Assembly (NCBI GenBank): GCA_965246915.1
Contig: CBDFGB010000025.1
Location: 186,001 to 250,000, forward strand
From: CAVRQM01 sp965246915
Lineage (GTDB): Bacteria; Pseudomonadota; Alphaproteobacteria; Acetobacterales; Acetobacteraceae
DNA length: 64,000 bases
Direction of reading: 5' to 3'
A model generated the notes under the pieces. The model did no database searches. It saw nothing but the letters and a program-made list of their open reading frames with translations, and had not been told where the DNA came from. A program made the position numbers and the translations under genes. Below, piece after piece: positions 1 to 7,515 of this stretch (the first letter of the stretch is position 1; every line of letters starts with the position of its first letter).

Positions 1-944
1 ATACTGTAGCCGCGTCCCTCGAACGGCGAGATCAGCAGGCTGGATGTCTGCCGCAGCGGGCGGGTGCGCTCGCCGGGCCGCAGCATCTGCATGAAGAATG
101 TAATCGTCTTGAACACCGGGCCGCCATTAAGCGGATCGACATATTCGACCAGCAGCCCTTCGTGCGGGTTGCCGTCCCAGTCACGATGCTTGTGCAGCAT
201 GTCGCGCATCGCGTCATAGCGGTAGACGAACATCGGCGAGGATCCGCCGACGCCACGCGCGTGGCTGACGAAGCGTGGCAGCAGCCCGCCGCTGCCATAG
301 ATTCGCGCGGAATAGTCACCCGGGAAACGGGCGCTCTGCTGCTTCCGAAGCGCACCGTCCTCCACGTAGTCATGCGAGAAATCGAGCGCGTTGAGCTGCT
401 CGACCAACGGCAGGTCGAGCACCGAGAGGTTGACCGCCGGCGCGTCGCCGAGATTGCCATGATTGTGCCAGGTGTCACGTGGCGTCAGCACCATGTCGCC
501 GGGACCGAATTCGATGTTCTCGCCCTCGACGCCCGTAAAGTTGCGATCGCCCGTCAGGCCGAAGCGAACCGCGCTCGCGGTGTGGCGGTGCGGCGGCATG
601 ACCTCGTTGGGATCGTTCAACCGGTATGCGGTGTACATCGTGGTCACCGTCGCGCGGCGCGGCGCGAGTCCGGGATTGACCAGAATTAACGAGCGCCGCT
701 CCGATTCGTTCATCGTGACCAGCTCGGCCGAGCGGCGCAGCAGACTCTCGAGGGTGTTCGCGTAGCTCCAGACGTGCGGCACGGCGCGGCGGGCCCCGAG
801 AAGCTGCTTGATCTCGTCATGCGCGATGTCGGTCGTGGTCGCCCAGAACGGGAGGATGCTCTTGTCGTGCAGTTCGTCGTACATCGCCTGCAACGCGGCG
901 TCGCGGTCGGGACGCGCCCGAACCGCCTGGATCGTGTCGGCCAT
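1..944 (-). CDS. Gentisate 1,2-dioxygenase-like cupin (partial, C-terminus outside window)
   Basis: Translation from the ATG at 944-942, behind an AGGAGAG ribosome site, gives an open frame of about 314 residues that runs off the left edge without a stop. The first cupin core carries MPPHRH (two metal-ligand histidines) followed by GDMVLTPRDTWHNHG, the usual pattern of gentisate/salicylate-type ring-cleaving dioxygenases, which are iron(II) bicupins of 340-390 residues. The second cupin begins before the edge. It diverges from a GntR/FCD regulator at 1026, the common arrangement for a catabolic gene and its repressor. The substrate cannot be read from sequence: gentisate, a related hydroxy-aromatic acid, or a hydroxypyridine acid linked to the neighbouring B6 genes are all possible. 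Confidence 0.85.
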   Translation of the reverse strand, partial: MADTIQAVRARPDRDAALQAMYDELHDKSILPFWATTTDIAHDEIKQLLGARRAVPHVWSYANTLESLLRRSAELVTMNESERRSLILVNPGLAPRRATVTTMYTAYRLNDPNEVMPPHRHTASAVRFGLTGDRNFTGVEGENIEFGPGDMVLTPRDTWHNHGNLGDAPAVNLSVLDLPLVEQLNALDFSHDYVEDGALRKQQSARFPGDYSARIYGSGGLLPRFVSHARGVGGSSPMFVYRYDAMRDMLHKHRDWDGNPHEGLLVEYVDPLNGGPVFKTITFFMQMLRPGERTRPLRQTSSLLISPFEGRGYS

Positions 945-992
945 GGCCACTCTCCTGCGATCATTCAATCGACCATGCGGCAACCAGACTTG

Positions 993-1013
993 TCAACCAA
1001 ACGCGGCGGTTGA
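993..1013. promoter_or_regulatory. Inverted repeat, candidate GntR operator
   Basis: TCAACC (993-998) and GGTTGA (1008-1013) form a perfect 6-bp inverted repeat with a 9-bp spacer, flanked by TTG and TACA, which extend the symmetry imperfectly. It lies in the 81-bp divergent region between the cupin dioxygenase and the GntR/FCD gene, where an autoregulatory operator would be expected. That the GntR protein binds it is inference. Confidence 0.45.
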
Positions 1014-1025
1014 TACAGTCGGTGT

Positions 1026-1709
1026 ATGGTTGGTCGAGCAGCTTTGCCGAAACTGCGCGTCGTTCCCGCGAAGGGACGCGAGGATGCGATGTTGGCCGAA
1101 CGGTTGCGGTCGATCCTCGCACGGTCGGGCGAGAATGCGTCGGAGCGTGATCTCGCGGAGCGGCTGGGCGTGACCCGCCATCGGCTGCGGCTCGCGCTGG
1201 CCCGGCTGCGCGCGAGCGGCGATGTCGCCGTGTCGTCGCGGGAAAAGCCGCTGCCGCGGCGTGAGGGCATGATCCGCAGCACCAATCCGGTCGAGGTGAT
1301 TGAGTTGCGGATGGCGATCGAACCGGCGCTCGCGCGGCTGGCGGCGGTGCGGGCGACGCCGCTCGACATCGCCCGCATCGGGCGCGCCGCCACGACGGCG
1401 GCCGGGGAGGACCAGGGCAGCGCCGATCTGGCGTTTCATACCGTCGTCGCGGCCAGCAGCGGTAACGCGCTCGCCCGCGACATGTACGCGCTGCTGCGCC
1501 GGGTCGGCGCGGATGTGCGGCTGCGCGTCTCGCCCGGCCCGCGGGTCTGCCAAAGCCGGCTGCGCCAGCGCGACGCCGAGCATCGGGCGATTGCGATGGC
1601 CATCGCGGCACGCGATGCGGACGCTGCGGAGGAGGCGATGCGCGCGCATCTCGCCGCCGTCAGACAGCGCATTCTCGATCGTCTAGCCCCCGGCGTCGGA
1701 GCCGCTTGA
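1026..1709 (+). CDS. GntR family transcriptional regulator, FCD type
   Basis: 227 residues. Residues ~20-75 form a winged helix-turn-helix (SERDLAERLGVTRHRLRLAL). Residues ~90-220 have the all-helical FCD ligand-binding pattern, including EVIELRMAIEPALARLAA and histidines at conserved spacings (FHTVV, RQRDAEHRAI) that usually bind a metal and an organic acid. An in-frame ATG at 1089 has a much better ribosome site (GAGG, 5-nt spacing) than 1026, so the protein may be 206 residues. It probably represses the divergent cupin dioxygenase gene and perhaps the B6-related genes downstream. FCD regulators usually respond to carboxylic acids; the effector here is unknown. Confidence 0.9.
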   Translation: MVGRAALPKLRVVPAKGREDAMLAERLRSILARSGENASERDLAERLGVTRHRLRLALARLRASGDVAVSSREKPLPRREGMIRSTNPVEVIELRMAIEPALARLAAVRATPLDIARIGRAATTAAGEDQGSADLAFHTVVAASSGNALARDMYALLRRVGADVRLRVSPGPRVCQSRLRQRDAEHRAIAMAIAARDADAAEEAMRAHLAAVRQRILDRLAPGVGAA

Positions 1710-1725
1710 TGGTCTTCCCCGCGCT

Positions 1726-2109
1726 TCAGCCGCACTGCAGCGCGTCGGAACTCTCACGACAGACGATCACTGCGGGCTCGGCGAGCCGTTCGCGCATCGG
1801 CAGCGTTGTGCGCGTTCGCCACGCGTCGCCGCTTCGACCGCAATACATCGACTCCAACGGGATCGCCTGGCCCAGCGCGTTCGGCATCGAGACCATGCCG
1901 CTCGGCTCATCATACATCACCGACAAGACCTTCCGGGCGCCGGCGGCGATATCGCCGAGATCGAAACCATACCAATGCCCGGCGATCGCGTGGCATTCCA
2001 GTGTTGCGCCACTTTCGTTGACAACCGTCAGCGCCGTCGGAGTTCCCCGAGGCACCGGCGTGGCGGCCAACGAAATCGTCGATAGTAGCAGAATGCAGAG
2101 TCTCTTCAT
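1726..2109 (-). CDS. Small exported protein of unknown function
   Basis: 127 residues starting MKRLCILLLSTISLAATP, a short signal peptide, then a compact soluble domain with three cysteines in its second half (MYCGRS, VIVCRE, LQCG at the C-terminus) and one at ECH. I do not recognise a named family. It is convergent with the GntR gene (16-bp gap) and divergent from the BMP-family binding protein with only 21 bp between starts, so the two would share or overlap control sequences. No clear ribosome site precedes its ATG, which lowers confidence. The signal peptide and paired cysteines argue for a real periplasmic protein. Confidence 0.55.
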   Translation of the reverse strand: MKRLCILLLSTISLAATPVPRGTPTALTVVNESGATLECHAIAGHWYGFDLGDIAAGARKVLSVMYDEPSGMVSMPNALGQAIPLESMYCGRSGDAWRTRTTLPMRERLAEPAVIVCRESSDALQCG

Positions 2110-2130
2110 CCCATAAGCAAGGAGGTCCGA

Positions 2131-3162
2131 ATGCGATCCTGTCAACTCGCCCTGATCATCGCGATCGCATGCTCGACCGCGGCCGCGCGCGCCGCGGACC
2201 TGAGCAGCATCGCAATCGTCACGCCCGAGCAGGGAACCGATTTCGGCTGGAACCAGCAGGGCATCGCCGGGGCGCAGGCGGCCGCCGACAAACACCACCT
2301 GAAGCTCATCAAGGCGGAGGGCATGGGATATGGCGACATCCGCCCCGCGTTGCGCGATCTTGCCGACCAGGGCGCGGGCCTGATCATCGCGCACGCCAGC
2401 GGATACAACACGGCCGCCGCCGAGATTGGTGCGGAGACGAAGATCCCGGTCGCCATCACCGACCGTCCGGACATGCGCAGGCCCGGCGCGATCGCCGATT
2501 TCACCCTGGCGGGGCATGAGGGAGCCTATCTTGCCGGCAAACTGGCAGCGAAGATGAGCAAGACTGGCACACTCGGCATTGTCGTCTCCGCCGAGGTGCC
2601 AGACTGGAACACGCAGAGCGCCGGGTTCGTTCAGGGTGCCAAGGCGGTCAATCCGGACGTGAAGATCCGCTACGCGGTGATCGGACCGGCCGCCTACTCC
2701 GACGCGGCCGGCGCGCGGCGGGTGACGGATTCGGTGATCGCCGCCGGTGCCGACGTGATCTTCGGGCAGGGCGACGGCGCGTCGTTCGGCATGCTGCAGG
2801 CGGTCGAGACGGACAAGCCGCCGGCCGGCGCCGACAAGATCTGGTTCATCGACGTGATCGGCGACAAGACGAGCCTCGACAAGGGCAACCTGCTCAGCTC
2901 CGTCGCCTGGAATTTCACCCCCGTGTTCGAGGCGCTGATCGCCGCGATCAAGGACGGCAGCTTCGGCAAGTCCGGCCTCGACCTGAACCTCAAGGATGGC
3001 TCGATCTCGTTGCTGCGCACCAAGCACATCCCGGACGACGTTTGGGCGGGCCTGGAGAAGGACAAACAGGACGTGATCGACGGCAAGGTCAAGGTCGCCG
3101 CCGTGTTCGACACGCAGAAGGTTCATGACATGATGACCACGGTGGACGCGGCAAAGCCCTGA
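2131..3162 (+). CDS. BMP-family ABC transporter substrate-binding protein
   Basis: 343 residues with signal peptide MRSCQLALIIAIACSTAAARA and a near-perfect AAGGAGG ribosome site. The mature part has the Bmp/PnrA two-lobe pattern: SIAIVTPEQGTDFGWNQQG at the start, a central VAITDRPDMRRPGA segment and DVIFGQGDGASFGMLQA in the second lobe. Family members capture nucleosides, and some bind other heterocycles, in the periplasm. It heads a tightly packed set with an ATPase and two permeases and precedes three enzymes of the pyridoxine-to-4-pyridoxate route, so a B6 vitamer is the likely cargo here. That is inference from context. Confidence 0.9.
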   Translation: MRSCQLALIIAIACSTAAARAADLSSIAIVTPEQGTDFGWNQQGIAGAQAAADKHHLKLIKAEGMGYGDIRPALRDLADQGAGLIIAHASGYNTAAAEIGAETKIPVAITDRPDMRRPGAIADFTLAGHEGAYLAGKLAAKMSKTGTLGIVVSAEVPDWNTQSAGFVQGAKAVNPDVKIRYAVIGPAAYSDAAGARRVTDSVIAAGADVIFGQGDGASFGMLQAVETDKPPAGADKIWFIDVIGDKTSLDKGNLLSSVAWNFTPVFEALIAAIKDGSFGKSGLDLNLKDGSISLLRTKHIPDDVWAGLEKDKQDVIDGKVKVAAVFDTQKVHDMMTTVDAAKP

Positions 3163-3166
3163 GACG

Positions 3167-4675
3167 ATGACGGCACCCGTCGCATTGCGGGCGGTGACGA
3201 AACGCTTCCCCGGCGTGCTGGCCAACGACGCGATCAGTCTCGTGGTCCGGGCGGGCGAGGTGCATGTGTTGCTGGGCGAGAATGGTGCCGGGAAGTCGAC
3301 CTTGATCGGCTTGCTCGCCGGGATGCAGCGCCCGGACGAGGGCGACATCCTGGTCGACGGCAATCCGGTGCGGATCGGCAGCCCGGGCCACGCGCTGTCG
3401 CTCGGCATCGGCACGGTGTTCCAGCACAACATGCTGGCGCCGAGCCTGACCGTGGCCGAGAATCTGTTGCTGGGCGGCGCATGGTGGCGGCGTCCCAGGC
3501 GACGGGCCATGCAGGCGCGCTTCTCGGAGACATGCGAAAACTTCGGCATCGCGATCCCGCTCGATGCCGTCGTCGGCGACCTGTCGCTCGGCGAGCAGCA
3601 GCAGGTCGAGATCATCCGCGCGCTGTGGCGCGGCGGGCGCGTCATCATCCTGGACGAGCCGACATCGATGCTGACGCCGCGCGGCATCGAGGAACTCGGC
3701 GCGATGATGCGCCGTCTCGCGGCGCGGGGCATCGGCGTCGTGTTCATCACGCACAAGCTGGCCGAGGCGCTGGAATACGGCGATCGCGTCACCGTGTTGC
3801 GTCTCGGCCGCGTCGTGGGCGAACTCGCGCCGGAGGAAAAGCGCGCGCTCGACCGCGACTCGGTAACGCGACGGATCATCGACATGATGTTCGGCGTGGC
3901 CGATGCGCGCCCCGCATCCGCCGCGATCTCCGCGCCGACCGGCCAGCCGGTCCTCGCCGTTCGCGACCTGATGATCGGCGGCGCGGCGATCTCGTTCGAC
4001 GTGGCCGCCGGAGAGGTCCTTGGTGTCGCCGGCATCGACGGGAACGGCCAGAAGCCACTGGCCGAGGCGCTCGCCGGACAGATGGCCGCGACGGGCAAGG
4101 TGCGTCTCGGCGGTCGTGAGTTGAACGGAATGGACGTGGCGGGACGGCGGCGCGCCGGGCTGCGCTACGTCACCGACGACCGGCTGGGCGAGGGCGTGGT
4201 CGGCGCGTTCTCGGTCGCTCTCAACCTGCTGCTGAAACAGGTGGGCGAGGCGCCGTTCTGGCGCGGCGGCGTCGTGCGCGGATCGGCGATCATGGCGCAC
4301 GCGACGGACCTGGTGCGGCTGTTCGACATCCGCACGCCGTCCGTGGACACGCCGATCGGCCGCCTGTCCGGCGGCAACATTCAAAAGGCGGTGCTCGCGC
4401 GCGAGCTGACCGGCGGCGCGCGCGCGGTGGTATACAGCAAGCCCACCTATGGCCTGGATGTGCGCAACATCGCCGCCGCGCGCGCCAGGATTCGCGCGGA
4501 AGCGGGGGGCGGCGTCGCGACGTTGCTGATCTCGACCGATCTGGACGAGGTGCTGGACATGTCGCACCGCATCGCGGTGATGGTGCGCGGGCGGATCGTC
4601 GGCATCGTCCGCAACGGCCCGGCCGCGCGCGCCGAGATCGGGCGCATGATGACCGAAACCACCCATGCTGGCTGA
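3167..4675 (+). CDS. ABC transporter ATP-binding protein, double-ATPase (sugar/nucleoside type)
   Basis: 502 residues with two fused nucleotide-binding domains. Domain 1 is canonical: Walker A GENGAGKST (~37-45), signature LSLGEQQQ (~139), Walker B VIILDEPTS (~159). Domain 2 (from ~260) keeps a signature LSGGNIQKAVLAREL, but its Walker A is degenerate (GIDGNGQKPL) and its Walker B reads VVYSKPTYGLD, without the catalytic Asp-Glu pair. Such asymmetric double ATPases energise BMP-linked nucleoside importers. The start lies 4 bp after the binding-protein stop, and the 3' end overlaps the first permease by 11 bp. Confidence 0.93.
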   Translation: MTAPVALRAVTKRFPGVLANDAISLVVRAGEVHVLLGENGAGKSTLIGLLAGMQRPDEGDILVDGNPVRIGSPGHALSLGIGTVFQHNMLAPSLTVAENLLLGGAWWRRPRRRAMQARFSETCENFGIAIPLDAVVGDLSLGEQQQVEIIRALWRGGRVIILDEPTSMLTPRGIEELGAMMRRLAARGIGVVFITHKLAEALEYGDRVTVLRLGRVVGELAPEEKRALDRDSVTRRIIDMMFGVADARPASAAISAPTGQPVLAVRDLMIGGAAISFDVAAGEVLGVAGIDGNGQKPLAEALAGQMAATGKVRLGGRELNGMDVAGRRRAGLRYVTDDRLGEGVVGAFSVALNLLLKQVGEAPFWRGGVVRGSAIMAHATDLVRLFDIRTPSVDTPIGRLSGGNIQKAVLARELTGGARAVVYSKPTYGLDVRNIAAARARIRAEAGGGVATLLISTDLDEVLDMSHRIAVMVRGRIVGIVRNGPAARAEIGRMMTETTHAG

Positions 4676-5747
4676 ACAGGGCCTCGCGATCGCTCCGCCG
4701 CGCGCCGGCCCGAACCGCGCGCGGACGATGCTGCGCCCGGTCGCGACATCGGTGCTGCCGGTGCTCGGCGCGGTGCTGGCCAGCGGCGTCGTGCTGCTGG
4801 CGGTCGGGATCGATCCGCTCGCCTATTACGGACTCGTGGTGCAACGCGGGCTGCTCAGCATGCGCGGCCTGCAGGAGACGGTGACACGCACCGCGCCGCT
4901 GCTGCTGCTCGGCGCGAGCCTGATCGTGAGTTTTCGCGCCGGCCTGTGGAATCTCGGGGTCGATGGGCAGTTCCTGCTGGGCGCGGTGCTCACGGCCGCC
5001 GCCGCTCCCGTGGCGGCCGCGACGCTGCCGCTGCCGCTCGCCTGGGCGGCGTGCATGGCGGTCGGCATGGCCACGGCGGCACTCTGGGCGCTGCTGCCGG
5101 CGCTGCTGCGGGCGACGCAGGGGGTGAACGAGATCGTCACGACCCTGATGATGAATTTTCTCGGCGTGTCGTTGGCCAACGTTCTCATCAAGCTGGTGTT
5201 CACCGACCCGGCGACGACGATTCCGATCACCCGCACCCTGCCGGTGGACGATCGGCTGCCGCGATTGTTCGGCACGACGATCAGCCTCGGCGTGCCGCTC
5301 GCCCTCGCGGTGTTGGTCGCGACCCACTTGGTGATGACGCGCACGGCGGCCGGGCTGCGGCTGCGCATGCTGGGGGCGAACGCGCGCGCCGCCCGCCACG
5401 CCGGCCTGCGCGTCGCCCGTCTGACGGTGGCCAGCATCGTCATCAGCGGCGCATTGGCGGGCCTCGCGGGCGCCGTCGTGGTGCTCGGCACGCTCGGCAA
5501 CGTGCGGGCGGAATGGAACCCCGCCTACGGCATGGCCATCATTCCGTTGGTGTTCCTCGCCCGCATGAACGGGTTCGCGGTCATCGGCCTCGCGTTCCTG
5601 TTCGCCATGCTCTCGATCGGCGCGGAGGGGGCGGCGATCCGCCTGGGCGTGCCACACTACTACAATTTCGCGCTGGTCGGCCTGCTGCTGCTGTTCCTCG
5701 GCCTGGTCGAGTTCCTCGGCGCGGCCCGGCGCGAGCGGACGGTCTGA
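4665..5747 (+). CDS. ABC transporter permease (nucleoside/BMP type), first subunit
   Basis: 360 residues, about eight to ten hydrophobic segments, with the BPD_transp_2 (branched-chain/nucleoside) permease pattern: RAGLWNLGVDGQFLLGAV followed later by a GALAGLAGAVVVLG stretch. The N-terminus (~1-25) is short and basic. It overlaps the ATPase gene by 11 bp and is followed 1 bp later by the second permease, so the subunits are probably made at coupled levels. It would form half of the membrane channel for the substrate delivered by the BMP protein at 2131. Confidence 0.92.
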   Translation: MLAEQGLAIAPPRAGPNRARTMLRPVATSVLPVLGAVLASGVVLLAVGIDPLAYYGLVVQRGLLSMRGLQETVTRTAPLLLLGASLIVSFRAGLWNLGVDGQFLLGAVLTAAAAPVAAATLPLPLAWAACMAVGMATAALWALLPALLRATQGVNEIVTTLMMNFLGVSLANVLIKLVFTDPATTIPITRTLPVDDRLPRLFGTTISLGVPLALAVLVATHLVMTRTAAGLRLRMLGANARAARHAGLRVARLTVASIVISGALAGLAGAVVVLGTLGNVRAEWNPAYGMAIIPLVFLARMNGFAVIGLAFLFAMLSIGAEGAAIRLGVPHYYNFALVGLLLLFLGLVEFLGAARRERTV

Positions 5748-5748
5748 C

Positions 5749-6684
5749 ATGAGCGGGCTGGTGACGGAACTGTTCCTCTCATCGCTGGTCGGCGGCGCGG
5801 TCGTGGCCGGCGTGCCGCTGCTGCTCGCCGGCCTGGGCGAGCTGGTGTCGGAGCGGGCGGGCGTGCTGAACATCGGCATCGAGGGGATGATGCTGGCCGG
5901 TGCCTATGTCGGCTTCCTCGTCGCGTTCGACACCGGATCGATGCCGTTGGGCTTTCTCGCCGGGGCCACCGCCGGGATGCTCGTGGCCGCCGCGGTGGCG
6001 CTGGCCTGCGTGCGCCTGGCGCTCAATCAGATCGTGGTCGGCATCGCGCTCACCCTCTGCGCGCAGGGCTTTACCGCGCTGCTGCACTTCTTCCAGTTCA
6101 GCCGCACCTATCCGCGGCTGCCCCGCGCCGACGTGTTCGCGCTGCCCGCACTGTCGCAGGTTCCAGTCATCGGGACCGGGTTGTTCGCGCAGCACCCGGT
6201 CGCGTATCTCGCTGTCGCCGCCTGCGTGGTCGTCTCGCTCGTGCTGAGGCACAGCTTCCTCGGCCTCGCACTCGCGGCGGCGGGCGACAAGCCGGCGGCG
6301 CTCGACGCGGCGGGCGCCAGCGTCGTCGCCACGCGCACGGCCGCCGTGCTGTTCACCGGCGCCGCCGCCGGACTGGGTGGTGCGTATCTGTCGCAGGTCG
6401 GCAGCGGCATCTTCGTGCCCTTCATGACCAACGGCGCGGGCTTCGTCGGCATCGTGCTGGCCATGCTGGCGCGCGGCCGGCCGCTGTTCGTGCTGTCCGG
6501 GGCGGCCTTGTTCGGCGCATGCCTCTCGCTCACCACGGCGCTGCAAGTGGCCGGCGTCAACGTGCCGACCGACGTGATCCAGATGCTGCCCTTCGCCGCC
6601 GTGATGGCCGCGCTGGTCGCCTTCGGGCGGCGGGCGGGCCTGCCGGCGTCCCTCGGCCTGCCCTATCTGCGCGGCGCCCGCTGA
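5749..6684 (+). CDS. ABC transporter permease (nucleoside/BMP type), second subunit
   Basis: 311 residues, highly hydrophobic, with the family motif LVSERAGVLNIGIEGMMLAG near residue 32 and GAAAGLGGAYLSQVGSG near 205. It is the heteromeric partner of the preceding permease; BMP-type importers regularly carry two different permeases of this size. The start ATG is 1 bp after the previous stop. The gene ends 19 bp before the 4-pyridoxolactonase start, which supports co-transcription of importer and enzymes. Confidence 0.92.
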   Translation: MSGLVTELFLSSLVGGAVVAGVPLLLAGLGELVSERAGVLNIGIEGMMLAGAYVGFLVAFDTGSMPLGFLAGATAGMLVAAAVALACVRLALNQIVVGIALTLCAQGFTALLHFFQFSRTYPRLPRADVFALPALSQVPVIGTGLFAQHPVAYLAVAACVVVSLVLRHSFLGLALAAAGDKPAALDAAGASVVATRTAAVLFTGAAAGLGGAYLSQVGSGIFVPFMTNGAGFVGIVLAMLARGRPLFVLSGAALFGACLSLTTALQVAGVNVPTDVIQMLPFAAVMAALVAFGRRAGLPASLGLPYLRGAR

Positions 6685-6703
6685 ACGCACCACGGAGGTT
6701 TCT

Positions 6704-7513
6704 GTGCCCGACACGAAGGTCTATCTGCTGGACGGCGGCTCCCTGGTGCTCGACGGGTTCCATGTCTACTGGAACCGCGGCCCGGCCGGCGAGGTCCGCT
6801 TCCCGGTCTATTCGATCCTGGTCGAGCACGCCGAGGGCCGGTTCCTCGTCGACACCGGCTTCGACGAGGCCCACGTGCAGCGCGTCCTGGCGTTTGAGAA
6901 GCCGCTGCAGACGCCGGAGCAGACCATTCCCGGGGCGCTGGCGAAGATCGGCCTGACGCCCGCCGATATCGGCGTGGTCGCCAACTCGCATTTCCATTTC
7001 GACCATGTCGGCGGCAACCGCTTCTTCCCGCACGCGCGAAAGATCTGCCATCGCGACGAGATCGCCCAGGCCGCCACACCCGAGCCGTTCGAGGTGCTGG
7101 GCTATTCCGACCTCGCCTTCTCGGTCGAGGCGGCCGAGGCGCGCGGACAGGCAGCACAAATCCCGCAAGGCGCGACGGCCGCGAATACCCGTTTCGAGAC
7201 GATCGAGGGCGACGTCGATCTCGCCCACGGCGTGAGCCTGCTGCACACGCCCGGCCACGCCGTCGGCCATTACAGCCTGCTGGTGCGGTTTTCGTCGCGC
7301 CGGCCGATGCTGTTCACCATCGACGCCGCCTACACCAAGAAAAGCCTCGAGACGCTGAACCAGTCGAGTTTCCACCACGATCCGATCGCCGGCGTGCGCT
7401 CGATGCGGCGGCTCCGCGCGCTGGCCGAGTCGCACGACGCCGAACTCTTCTACTCCCACGACGCCGCCAGCTTCGCGGCGTACCAGACCGCGCCGGCGTT
7501 CTACGGTCCCTGA
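6704..7513 (+). CDS. 4-pyridoxolactonase (metallo-beta-lactamase fold lactone hydrolase)
   Basis: 269 residues, GTG start behind GGAGG. The zinc-binding HFHFDH motif sits at 96-101, with a further histidine in HTPGHAVGHYS (~185) and the aspartate in LFTIDAAYTKKSLETL (~206). The N-terminus (MPDTKVYLLDGGSLVLDGFH) and the KKSLETL and ELFYSHD segments match, from memory, the rhizobial enzyme that opens 4-pyridoxolactone to 4-pyridoxic acid in B6 catabolism, rather than generic acyl-homoserine-lactone lactonases of the same superfamily. The neighbouring GMC oxidase and SDR supply the preceding steps. The alternative, quorum-quenching lactonase, is less consistent with this context. Confidence 0.85.
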   Translation: MPDTKVYLLDGGSLVLDGFHVYWNRGPAGEVRFPVYSILVEHAEGRFLVDTGFDEAHVQRVLAFEKPLQTPEQTIPGALAKIGLTPADIGVVANSHFHFDHVGGNRFFPHARKICHRDEIAQAATPEPFEVLGYSDLAFSVEAAEARGQAAQIPQGATAANTRFETIEGDVDLAHGVSLLHTPGHAVGHYSLLVRFSSRRPMLFTIDAAYTKKSLETLNQSSFHHDPIAGVRSMRRLRALAESHDAELFYSHDAASFAAYQTAPAFYGP

Positions 7514-7515
7514 CG

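Noticed and set aside
2110..4098. Very long minus-strand open frame extending upstream of the small exported protein
   Set aside because: It is antisense to well-supported ABC importer genes, its translation is Arg/Ser/Ala-rich with no domain, and only the 1726-2109 part has a signal peptide and protein-like sequence.
3089..6714. Several long minus-strand frames opposite the ABC transporter genes
   Set aside because: They mirror the codon pattern of the sense genes, lack ribosome sites and domains, and contradict the tight plus-strand operon.
6704..7513. Annotation as acyl-homoserine-lactone lactonase (quorum quenching)
   Set aside because: Same superfamily, but the N-terminus, the KKSLETL region and the pyridoxine oxidase/pyridoxal dehydrogenase neighbours fit 4-pyridoxolactonase better.
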